Source: JAUZRW01 sp034437755 (lineage in GTDB: Bacteria; Chloroflexota; Anaerolineae; Aggregatilineales; Phototrophicaceae). From it: a stretch of 64,000 nucleotides of DNA. Positions 34,863 through 42,656 of this stretch are shown in pieces. Position numbers and translations under genes: made by a program. Within the stretch, counting starts at the first letter, position 1. Each line of letters opens with the position of its first letter. The notes under the pieces were generated by a model, which made no database searches, had not been told where the DNA came from, and saw only the letters and a list, made by a program, of their open reading frames with translations. The stretch covers positions 7,224 through 71,223 of the forward strand of contig DAOTTV010000130.1 in NCBI GenBank assembly GCA_034437755.1, read 5' to 3'.

Positions 34863-34891
34863 TTGACGAACCCTTGTGAACCGTATATACT
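34863..34891 (+). promoter_or_regulatory. Promoter of the T-box/valS operon
   Basis: TTGACG (34863-34868), 17-bp spacer, TATACT (34886-34891). Predicted start is at about 34898, upstream of the inserted element. Confidence 0.8.
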
Positions 34892-34914
34892 GTTCGCTAT
34901 ATAACAAAAACAAC

Positions 34915-35038
34915 GTAACTACTCAGATCAATTGATTTACGCCAGTTTCTGCCCTCAAGACAAGCACGGTTGAAGTCCCTCTCCTAGCCACATAGTGGCG
35001 GTCGGGAGAGGGATTTAGGGTGAGGGCTGAGTAGTTAC
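34915..35038. mobile_element. MITE-like non-autonomous element, 124 bp
   Basis: Perfect 12-bp terminal inverted repeats GTAACTACTCAG (34915-34926) and CTGAGTAGTTAC (35027-35038). It is flanked by a perfect 9-bp direct repeat AAAAACAAC (34906-34914 and 35039-35047), the mark of a target-site duplication. The interior has a long stem (TCCCTCTCC/GGGAGAGGGA) and TTTAGGGTGAGGG, a motif common in dispersed bacterial repeats. It has no coding capacity. The transposase family is unknown. Confidence 0.88.
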
Positions 35039-35054
35039 AAAAACAACCGCATAG

Positions 35055-35317
35055 ACAGACGATGACGGGGAGTAGTACACACGGTCACCGATAGCGAGAG
35101 AGTGCAGGTCAGCGGCTGGAAGCCTGCTTATCGCACTGTGTCGAAGTCGCCCCAGAGTTGCCCGCAAGAACGCGCTGACTAGCGCCAGTAGACGCGGGAC
35201 GGGTGCGCCCGTAATAGCGATAATCGAGCGCGGTGAAGCGCGAATGTGTCTTCATCGAAGCAAGGTGGTACCACGGAAACAGCCCTTTTCGTCCTTGCCT
35301 GTTGGCAGGGGCTTTTT
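35055..35317 (+). promoter_or_regulatory. T-box riboswitch, valine-specific
   Basis: Stem I begins GACGGGGAGTAGTA and closes with GTCGCCCC. The specifier loop CGAAGTCG places GTC (35146-35148), a Val codon, after GAA. Stem II carries the AGTAGA S-turn, then a IIA/B-like CGGGTGCGCCCG element and stem III (GCGCGGTGAAGCGC). The T-box AAGGTGGTACCACGG is at 35262-35276; its TGGT matches a tRNA-Val ACCA end. Uncharged tRNA-Val should stabilise the antiterminator. Confidence 0.95.
35281..35317 (+). terminator. T-box terminator
   Basis: AGCCC...GGGCT and TGCC-TGTT-GGCA form a long hairpin ending in five Ts (35313-35317). It overlaps the antiterminator region. Confidence 0.88.
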
Positions 35318-35347
35318 GATTCACACATGAGCCATGTAAAGGATGCT

Positions 35348-35914
35348 ATGGAGCTTAATACGAACGACTTTTACGACAAAATTGCAGATTATTGGCATTT
35401 GTTCTACAAAGATTGGGATGTCAAGCTCGAGCGCGAAGGCTTGAGCTTGCGTTCGAGCTTTCGCCGGCGTGGCATCGAACGGGTGTTAGTCGCGGCGAGT
35501 GGTATCGGCACGCCGGCGATCCCGCTGGCGAAACTGGGCTACGATGTTGTCGCCACGGATGCGAGCGCCGGCATGCTGAGACGGGCGAAGCAACTGGCTG
35601 AAGAACACGCCGTCTTCGATCAATTGCAGTTCGAGCAAGCGACGTTTGAGGACTTGGCGCAGATCGTCAGCGGTAAGTTCGATGCGGTTGTTTGCAAGGG
35701 GAACGCTCTGCCACATCTCGTCACCAATGAAGCCATCGAAAACGCTGTCGCGACCTTCTATCGCCTCTTACGTCCGGGGGGCACGCTGGTAATCGGGCTA
35801 CGTGACTTCGGGCAGTTCATGGAGCATCGCCCGCGTTTCTTGCCGGGCTTCGATCATAACGCGCGACTGCTTGCCCGTCCCTATCGCACACGATCTATTG
35901 ATGACATTTACTGA
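35348..35914 (+). CDS. SAM-dependent methyltransferase, short at C-terminus
   Basis: 188 residues from ATG 35348 with AAAGGA 5 nt upstream; the frame is open back into the T-box. The class I Rossmann SAM site is VLVAASGIGTPAIPLAKLGYDVVATDAS, with motif IV VVCKGNALPHL and post-motif LRPGGTLVIGLRD. The N-terminus NDFYDKIADYWHLFYKDW resembles glycine/sarcosine methyltransferases. The protein stops soon after strand 5, lacking the usual last strands, so it may be truncated. It lies in the T-box operon, 11 nt before valS. Confidence 0.8.
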   Translation: MELNTNDFYDKIADYWHLFYKDWDVKLEREGLSLRSSFRRRGIERVLVAASGIGTPAIPLAKLGYDVVATDASAGMLRRAKQLAEEHAVFDQLQFEQATFEDLAQIVSGKFDAVVCKGNALPHLVTNEAIENAVATFYRLLRPGGTLVIGLRDFGQFMEHRPRFLPGFDHNARLLARPYRTRSIDDIY

Positions 35915-35925
35915 GGAGATACGAC

Positions 35926-38586
35926 ATGGCACAATCCACGACAGCAAAAGCGGTTGATCAAGAAATGCCGAAGTATTACAGCTTCGCCGATGAAATGGAG
36001 ATTTATGAGTGGTGGGAGCGCAACGGTTGGTTTAAGCCAGAAGTCGCCGCCGAGGATGCAGAGTCCTTCGTGGTGCCGATGCCCCCGCCGAACGTCACCG
36101 GCGCGTTACATCTAGGGCATGCGCTTTTCAGTTCGCTAGAGGATTTGATGACGCGCTACGAACGGATGCGCGGTAAGGCGGCGTTGTGGCTTCCCGGTAC
36201 CGATCATGCCGGTATCGCCACCCAATTACAGGTCGAAAAGATGTTACGTGACGAGGGCACATCCCGTCACGACATCGGACGCGAAGAATTTTTGAATCGC
36301 ACATGGCAATGGAAAGACGAGAAGGGCGGGCGCATCCAGCAGCAATTGCGCCGTCTGGGGGCGAGTTGTGATTGGTCGCGTGAGCGTTTCACGCTGGATG
36401 AAGGCTTGTCATACGCTGTACAAGAAGTGTTCGTGACGCTCTGGGAGCAGGGCTTGATCTATCGTGGCCCGCGACTGGTGAACTGGTCGCCGGGCTTACA
36501 AACTGCCGTCAGCGATCTAGAGGTGGAAACCGCCGAAGAAACGGTGTCGTTGTATTACTTCCAATATCCGGTGAAGGGGGGCGGGCATCTGCCAGTAGCA
36601 ACGACGCGCCCCGAGACTATCCTCGGTGATACAGCTGTTGCCGTGAATCCCGATGATGAACGTTATCAGGATTACATCGGCAAAACGGCAATCGTGCCGA
36701 TTCTGGGGCGTGAGATACCGATTATTGCGGATGAATACGTCGATATGGAATTCGGGACGGGTGCGCTCAAAATCACGCCCGCGCATGACTTCAACGATTT
36801 TGAAATTGGCGAAAAGCTCGGTCTCAATCTCATCAATATCATGAACAAAGACGCGACACTTAACGCGAATGCGGGCAAATATGCCGGTATGGATCGCTTC
36901 GACGCCCGTCAGCAACTGTGGGCAGATATGGAAGCCGAGGGCTTGACGATCAAGAAAGAGCCGTACACGACACGCCTCCCACGCAGTCAACGCGGGGGCG
37001 AAGTGGTGGAACCGCTGGTGAGTACGCAATGGTTCGTCAAGATGGATGCTATCGCCGAGAAAGCGCTCAACGCTGTGCGTAACGGCGAGATACAGATCGT
37101 GCCAGAACGCTTCACCAAAGTGTATTATCACTGGTTGGAGAATATTCAGGACTGGTGCATCAGTCGCCAGCTATGGTGGGGGCATCGGATTCCGGCGTGG
37201 TATCGTGCGAAGGATGGCGACCCGCAGGGCGAAATTTACGTGGGGCGCACGCCGCCAGCAGGTGATGGTTGGACGGCAGAAGAAGACGTGCTGGATACGT
37301 GGTTTAGCAGTGGCTTGTGGCCCTTCAGCACTGTTGGTTGGCCTGATGAAGATACAGCGGACTTCCAGCGTTATTATCCGGCGGATGTCCTCGAAACCGG
37401 ACATGATATTCTCTTCTTCTGGGTAGCGCGCATGATTATGATGGGCTTATGGTTCACGGATAAGCCACCATTTCATACGGTGTATCTGCACGGCTTGGTG
37501 CGCGATAAAGACGGCAAGAAATTCAGCAAGACGCTGGGTAATGTAATTGATCCGCTCGATCTGGTCGAAGAATTTGGCACCGATCCTCTGCGTTTCACGC
37601 TGATTACCAGCGGCACGCCCGGCAATGATGTCAATCTCGATGTCGAGAAAGTCGCCTATAACGCGACCTTCATCAACAAAATCTGGAATATCACCAAGCT
37701 GGTGAATATGAATCTCGATGGTGAACTCGAGCTAGGCTTGCCGGTTGCCGATCAGTTGGATTTACCGTCGCGCTGGATTTTGAGTCGCCTGCACCGCCTG
37801 ATCGCTAGCGTGCAAAACTTGTTCGATCATCATCAGTATGGCGAAGCTGGTAAGCAACTCTTAGCCTTCATGTGGGAAGAATTTGCGCCCTACTACCTAG
37901 AGATTGCCAAGCATCCGCTATATAACGGTACTGACGACGAAAAGACGACAACGCGCCGCGTGATGGTTTATGTGCTGGATCACTGCTTACGCCTCTTGCA
38001 TCCTTTCATGCCCTTTATGACAGAAGAAGCGTGGAAATACATCCCGCACGCTGGCGAGGCTTTAATCATTGCCGATTGGCCACAGGCTGACCCGCATTAC
38101 ATCAGCGATGATGTGGAAGCGAAGATGACCGTACTCAATGAGATGGTGCGTAAAATCCGCGAGACACGTAACGAATACCGCGTTGACCCGAGCAAGCGTA
38201 TCACGGCGATTATCGCCCCCGGTAGCCAGCGCGAGACCGTCGCTAACTATGGTTATGTGTTTGCGCGCTTGTGTAACGTCCACGATGTAGCTGTGCTCGC
38301 CGATGATGCACCAGCACCGGACGATAGTGCATCGGCGGTGGTCGGTGATGTGACAGTTTATCTGCCGCTAGAAGGTATGTTGGATGTTGAGAAGGAGTGC
38401 GAACGTCTGCGTAAAGAGCGCGAGACAACTGCCGCCGACATCCAGAAGACAGAGCGCCAGCTAGCTAATGAGAACTTTGTCAACAAAGCGCCGGAAGCCG
38501 TCGTCCAGCGTGAGCGCGATAATCTGGCTGAATTACAGGCGAAAGCCCAGCGTATCGAAGAATTGCTACAATCTCTCTGTGGCTGA
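35926..38586 (+). CDS. valS: Valyl-tRNA synthetase
   Basis: 886 residues, a class I synthetase. The HIGH motif appears as NVTGALHLGHAL (about 58-69) and KMSKS as KKFSKTLGN. The CP1 editing domain, which hydrolyses Thr-tRNA-Val, contains TTRPETILGDTAVAVNP. A C-terminal coiled-coil arm (about 825-885, ECERLRKERETTAADIQ) is typical of ValRS. AGGAG precedes the ATG. Control by the upstream valine T-box is expected. Confidence 0.98.
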   Translation: MAQSTTAKAVDQEMPKYYSFADEMEIYEWWERNGWFKPEVAAEDAESFVVPMPPPNVTGALHLGHALFSSLEDLMTRYERMRGKAALWLPGTDHAGIATQLQVEKMLRDEGTSRHDIGREEFLNRTWQWKDEKGGRIQQQLRRLGASCDWSRERFTLDEGLSYAVQEVFVTLWEQGLIYRGPRLVNWSPGLQTAVSDLEVETAEETVSLYYFQYPVKGGGHLPVATTRPETILGDTAVAVNPDDERYQDYIGKTAIVPILGREIPIIADEYVDMEFGTGALKITPAHDFNDFEIGEKLGLNLINIMNKDATLNANAGKYAGMDRFDARQQLWADMEAEGLTIKKEPYTTRLPRSQRGGEVVEPLVSTQWFVKMDAIAEKALNAVRNGEIQIVPERFTKVYYHWLENIQDWCISRQLWWGHRIPAWYRAKDGDPQGEIYVGRTPPAGDGWTAEEDVLDTWFSSGLWPFSTVGWPDEDTADFQRYYPADVLETGHDILFFWVARMIMMGLWFTDKPPFHTVYLHGLVRDKDGKKFSKTLGNVIDPLDLVEEFGTDPLRFTLITSGTPGNDVNLDVEKVAYNATFINKIWNITKLVNMNLDGELELGLPVADQLDLPSRWILSRLHRLIASVQNLFDHHQYGEAGKQLLAFMWEEFAPYYLEIAKHPLYNGTDDEKTTTRRVMVYVLDHCLRLLHPFMPFMTEEAWKYIPHAGEALIIADWPQADPHYISDDVEAKMTVLNEMVRKIRETRNEYRVDPSKRITAIIAPGSQRETVANYGYVFARLCNVHDVAVLADDAPAPDDSASAVVGDVTVYLPLEGMLDVEKECERLRKERETTAADIQKTERQLANENFVNKAPEAVVQRERDNLAELQAKAQRIEELLQSLCG

Positions 38587-38602
38587 AATTAGCGCGGGGG
38601 CG

Positions 38603-38636
38603 TAGTGTTGGACACTGCACCCCCACCTGGGCAACG
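38603..38636. repeat. Hairpin repeat after valS
   Basis: GGGGGCGTAGTGTTGGACACTGCACCCCCAC folds as GGGGG/CCCCC with an inner AGTGT/ACACT stem. The 3' part TGCACCCCCAC is shared with repeat copy B. It may end valS transcription, though no T-tract follows. Confidence 0.55.
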
Positions 38637-38665
38637 CGAGTGCTTGCGAGGCGCTCGCCCCCTAA

Positions 38666-38905
38666 TTAGGGGTCGTCTGGCTTGGGCTTCTCCCGATGTA
38701 AGAGAAATAACTTGCGTCCGGCACGTTGGGCGGCTTTGCGCACGGCGGGATCATCGTCATTATCGTAAACTTCTTTCAGCGCGTCGATCGCCTCGGTTGC
38801 CTCCAACAATAGCAACTCCTCGATCGATTGTAACCGTACTTCAGCCCGCTTATCGCGCAGGCGGGCGATGTGATATTCTATAATTCGCTGAGACACAACT
38901 GACAC
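38666..38905 (-). CDS. Small HEAT-repeat-like protein
   Basis: 79 residues. Two helical pairs resemble HEAT repeats, the second reading AIDALKEVYDNDDDPAVRKAAQRA. The tail is basic (GRKLFLLHREKPKPDDP). HEAT repeats mediate protein-protein contacts; no enzymatic motif exists. The gene is convergent with valS, and its stop lies in the palindrome CCCCTAATTAGGGG. Confidence 0.72.
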   Translation of the reverse strand: MSVVSQRIIEYHIARLRDKRAEVRLQSIEELLLLEATEAIDALKEVYDNDDDPAVRKAAQRAGRKLFLLHREKPKPDDP

Positions 38906-39074
38906 CTTTTCACCAATTACGTAACTAAGCCTAATTCCATTATATGCGTATTTTGTGCAAAGGATCTACACAGGAATGCCAATTCAATTAAGATTAGTCC
39001 TGACTGCTCATAGTGTCATGTCACAAGCGTTGTTATAATCGTGTTTGTGATGACCAAAACGGAAGGGAATCCCC

Positions 39075-40061
39075 TTGATTGATAGTGCGATTGTTCTGGC
39101 GGTGAGCGCGCCCGCCCACCAAAGCCAATTGACCGAGCAACGTCCGAGCGCCATTTTGCCCGCGCTGGGTAAACCGATGGTGGTACGTGTGATGGAGCGC
39201 CTGTATCGGGCAGGTATCCGGCGCTATGTCGTTGTAGTCGGGATGAACGAAGGATCGGTCGCGTCTTATCTCAACAAGCAGTGGATGACGGATGCGAATA
39301 TTGAACTTGAATTGCAATCACGCGAGTCGCTGGCGACCGTGCTCAAGCGGGTGGCGCAACGCCTAGACTCGCCCTTTATGATCGCGAGTTACAACAGCTT
39401 CACCTATGATCGCTTTGTCGATACCTTGATTCGCCATCATGACGATCACCCCGACGATTTAGTGGTCACTGGCGCACACCTCACGCTATCGCCGAGTGCG
39501 AATAACTACTATGCCGAAACTGAGGATCATGAGAGCAATACCATCGTCAGCATCCGCGCTGAAAAGCCTACCGATATGCAAAAAGGCTACGTTCTCGCGG
39601 ATTATATGATTTGTGGCTATCATTTCTTAGATTACCTGCGGCAAGTCGACGAGAAGGCGAGCGCGCCGACTTATGGACGCAATGCGCTGGATTTGGCAAA
39701 AGTCTACGCTGATAGCGCGGATGCACAGTTGACGCTGGCGGAAACATCGTGGATTCTGCGGGTCGAGAGCGACCGCGATTTGCTGACGTTGAATAAGCGC
39801 ATTCTCGAAGACTCGAACGACTCGCACATTCTCAGCGAATTACCGTATACGGTGAAGATTATCCCGCCGGTGCGTATTGATCCACAGGTGAGCGTCGGGC
39901 AGGGGGCGGTGATCGGGCCGCATGTCTACGTCGAGCGGGGCAGTAGTATCGGTTACAATGCCAAAGTCAAGAATGCGATTGTACTCGCGCGGAGCAGTGT
40001 GCCATCGGATGTCGAGGTCGATACGGCGATCGTCACCAGCAAAGGAATCATCAACGTTTAG
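39075..40061 (+). CDS. Nucleotidyltransferase-like protein with left-handed beta-helix, degenerate active site
   Basis: 328 residues from TTG 39075 (GGAAGGG 8 nt upstream). The fold is of the sugar-phosphate nucleotidyltransferase type: AIVLAVSAPAHQSQL, ILPALGKPMVVRVMERLYRAGI, VVVVG. The C-terminus (about 258-328) has hexapeptide repeats (VRIDPQVSVGQGAVIGPHV). The nucleotide-binding signature GxGTRxxPLT is absent; the sequence reads VSAPAHQSQLTEQRPSA. Later the usual KP of the lysine motif is kept. It may be inactive, regulatory or act on other ligands. The TTG start is unusual but is supported by spacing. Confidence 0.8.
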   Translation: MIDSAIVLAVSAPAHQSQLTEQRPSAILPALGKPMVVRVMERLYRAGIRRYVVVVGMNEGSVASYLNKQWMTDANIELELQSRESLATVLKRVAQRLDSPFMIASYNSFTYDRFVDTLIRHHDDHPDDLVVTGAHLTLSPSANNYYAETEDHESNTIVSIRAEKPTDMQKGYVLADYMICGYHFLDYLRQVDEKASAPTYGRNALDLAKVYADSADAQLTLAETSWILRVESDRDLLTLNKRILEDSNDSHILSELPYTVKIIPPVRIDPQVSVGQGAVIGPHVYVERGSSIGYNAKVKNAIVLARSSVPSDVEVDTAIVTSKGIINV

Positions 40062-40149
40062 CCGATGCGCTGTGCCTTGCCCATGACGGATGCGCGTGTG
40101 TGGTTTATAATACTCGCGTTATTGTCCGTACAGATAGGGGCTTAGTGCG

Positions 40150-41523
40150 TTGTCTGAGTCGTTCAAAATCTGCCCGATTTGCGAGACACCCAATCATCAT
40201 ACTGCGACCGTTTGCACGACTTGTGGCACGGATTTATCCGTTGTTGGCGCACAATCGCGCCGCCAGCTTGCGCGTGATAATGCGCGCCAACAACCGGATG
40301 ATTACGACTTTCGCTATGGTGAGACAGACCTGCTCGAAGGCTCTGTGGGCAACGCCGCGCGCCTCTTCACGGTCGTTGGCACAACCTTCATAATTGCACT
40401 TATACTCGGTGGGTTGGGGGTAGCGTTTTTATTGGGATACTTCGAGCCGGCGACAGACACCGGCGCGCCCGCTGATGCTGTGACCGCAACCGCTAGCCCG
40501 ACGCTCAATCTTGTGCCGGTGACGCTCGGGCCGCCGACCGCTACGCCGACCTTCACGCCATCGCCGACGTTTACACCCAGCGTCACGCCCACACGCGGCC
40601 CGTGTACGATTCAGATTCAAACGGGTGGTACGCTCATTGGGGCTGTGATGAACTGTGGGCATCGCTCAATGGATGTGATGCCGACCGTACTCGCCTTGAA
40701 CAATATGTCGGATGCGGCGCAGGTGCAAGTTGGGCAAGTGCTGGAGATTCCGTGGCCGACGAGTACGCCTGATCCTTTCGCCACTGAGCCCGAACAATCG
40801 AACGCGGACGACGCTGTAGACCTTGCCGCCGCCGATACAGACACGGGTGAGAACGACGCGCCCGCCCTCAATGAAGAGATTGATGCCTTCGCGCCGACTG
40901 TCACGCCGACGTTGCCGGCGGGTATCCAATGGCATCAGGTGCAATCACAGGAAAATATTATCTCGATCGCGGTTGTTTATAACGCCGATGTCAAAACTTT
41001 ATCTGAACTCAACCGTGAGATCGATTTTGCCCGTTGTGACTTCGGTGAAACTTTTGGCGGGCCGGAATGTATTGTCCAGCTATTTCAAGGGCAGATGTTG
41101 CGCGTGCCTGCCCCTACACCCACGCCGACCTTCACGCCATCGCCCGACCCGAACGCAACCGCTACGCCCACACCGACCGCGACGTACAATGTGCCGAGCG
41201 TCTATAGCCCGACTGATCGTGAGTTTTTCTACCGTGATGAACTCGTTACCCTGCGCTGGATTCCATCGGCAACGTTGAACGCTGACGAAGCCTACCGCAT
41301 TGACGTGCTGGATATGACAACCGGCGCGAGTTACGTGGGCTTCACGCAGGATATTGCCTTCACGATACCGCTGGATTGGCAGGGGACACAAGCGCCACGC
41401 CACGACTATCAGTGGCAAGTTGGGATTGTCGATCAAGCGATACCTGACGATGTGCGCTATCAAACTGCCGCGCAAATCTTCGTGTGGGAAGGAACCGCCC
41501 AACCAGAAAGTGCCGATGACTGA
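40150..41523 (+). CDS. Zinc-ribbon, membrane, LysM protein
   Basis: 457 residues from TTG 40150. An N-terminal zinc ribbon (CPICETPNHHTATVCTTCG, residues about 8-26) is cytoplasmic. One membrane segment follows at about 77-100 (VVGTTFIIALILGGLGVAFL). Thr/Pro-rich linkers separate two LysM-like modules (about 155-200 and 260-310) that probably bind peptidoglycan. A C-terminal beta-rich domain (about 345-450) resembles a fibronectin-like fold. It overlaps the next LysM gene by one base. A cell-wall-spanning or anchoring role is inferred. Confidence 0.8.
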   Translation: MSESFKICPICETPNHHTATVCTTCGTDLSVVGAQSRRQLARDNARQQPDDYDFRYGETDLLEGSVGNAARLFTVVGTTFIIALILGGLGVAFLLGYFEPATDTGAPADAVTATASPTLNLVPVTLGPPTATPTFTPSPTFTPSVTPTRGPCTIQIQTGGTLIGAVMNCGHRSMDVMPTVLALNNMSDAAQVQVGQVLEIPWPTSTPDPFATEPEQSNADDAVDLAAADTDTGENDAPALNEEIDAFAPTVTPTLPAGIQWHQVQSQENIISIAVVYNADVKTLSELNREIDFARCDFGETFGGPECIVQLFQGQMLRVPAPTPTPTFTPSPDPNATATPTPTATYNVPSVYSPTDREFFYRDELVTLRWIPSATLNADEAYRIDVLDMTTGASYVGFTQDIAFTIPLDWQGTQAPRHDYQWQVGIVDQAIPDDVRYQTAAQIFVWEGTAQPESADD

Positions 41524-42656
41524 TGCCCCGATTACGAGAACTATCCCTGCTGTTGCTACTGCTGAGCATATTAACCGCCTGTAATCTGAACGCGCCACCG
41601 CCTGAACTAGAACTGGACGCATCGCCCGCGCTTCGTCTGAGCGATACGCCGACACAAAGCGTGAGTCGCACGCCGTCGCCGATGGTCTTGCCATCGCCGA
41701 GCGCGACGCGCCCGCAGGTCGTCGATGTGCCGATACTGATTGCTTCGCCGCTACCGACCGAACCGGACGCGATGCCGACCGTGCTTGTCACGCCGACGGA
41801 AACCCCCGGCCCTTACGTGCATATCGTGCAATCCGGCGAGACGCTAGGCTACATCATGCAGTTGCAACCGTGGGGCTATCCTGCTTTTGATGAAGATGTG
41901 ATCAACGCTATTCTACAGGCGAACGGCATCGCTAGCCCCGATAGTATCAGCGTCGGGCAGGAACTCTTGATTCCGCGCCGCACGCCGACCCCGATACCCG
42001 AAGGCTTGGAATTGACGCAGGCGGCGGCGGCTGAACGGGGCGAGACGATCATCGGCGATCAAGCCTTTGTGCAGGGGCAAGAATTCGGCGAGCATGTGGT
42101 CGAAGAGGGCGAGACGCTGGTCGGCATCATGGAAACGTATAATACGACGCTGGAAGTCCTGAGCCAGCAAAACCCGAACTTGAACTGGCTGGGGTGCGAT
42201 TTCACCAATCCGAGCGGGGGCGAACGCTGTAACCCGACGATCTTCCTCGGTCAGCCGATCCGTGTGCCCTTGCCGACACGCACACCCGTACCGACGAACA
42301 CGCCATCCGGCAACGAAACCGCCACCCCGACCCCGACTTACCCGCCGGCGCGTACCTTCTTCCCGCCGAACGGCGTGATCGCTTCGGGCATGGTCGAACT
42401 GAGGTGGGTGAGTGTTGGGGTACTCAAAGCTGATGAAGCCTATCTGGTCGAGGTGGTCAACCGCACGACTAACGAGACAGTCGCCTACGCCACGACTGAT
42501 ACCGCTTATACCCTACCGACGAGTCTGATCCCGGATGATGGTACTGAACACACCATTGAGTGGCGCGTGACCGTCGGGCGACGAGGGACAGACGGCACCT
42601 ATCAGCCGATCGGGGGGCAGGCGGCGTTCCGTACCTTCATCTGGCGCAGTCGCTAG
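41523..42656 (+). CDS. LysM lipoprotein
   Basis: 377 residues with a lipoprotein signal (LLLLLLSILTAC, Cys at 20). A Pro/Thr-rich stretch leads to two LysM domains (about 97-150: YVHIVQSGETLGYIM; about 196-250: HVVEEGETLVGIMETY). After another linker, a C-terminal beta-rich domain matches the end of the upstream protein (both contain LRW near LKADEAY or LNADEAY), so the pair arose by duplication. The stop abuts the convergent mutL stop with no spacer. Confidence 0.85.
   Translation: MPRLRELSLLLLLLSILTACNLNAPPPELELDASPALRLSDTPTQSVSRTPSPMVLPSPSATRPQVVDVPILIASPLPTEPDAMPTVLVTPTETPGPYVHIVQSGETLGYIMQLQPWGYPAFDEDVINAILQANGIASPDSISVGQELLIPRRTPTPIPEGLELTQAAAAERGETIIGDQAFVQGQEFGEHVVEEGETLVGIMETYNTTLEVLSQQNPNLNWLGCDFTNPSGGERCNPTIFLGQPIRVPLPTRTPVPTNTPSGNETATPTPTYPPARTFFPPNGVIASGMVELRWVSVGVLKADEAYLVEVVNRTTNETVAYATTDTAYTLPTSLIPDDGTEHTIEWRVTVGRRGTDGTYQPIGGQAAFRTFIWRSR

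Noticed and set aside
34981..35030. Stem in the MITE-like element as an intrinsic terminator
   Set aside because: The stem is strong but is followed by ATTTAGGG, with no T-tract; it is explained by the element's internal symmetry.
35055..35260. Separate structured ncRNA gene upstream of valS
   Set aside because: Stem I, specifier, stem II, stem III and T-box identify the region as a T-box leader.
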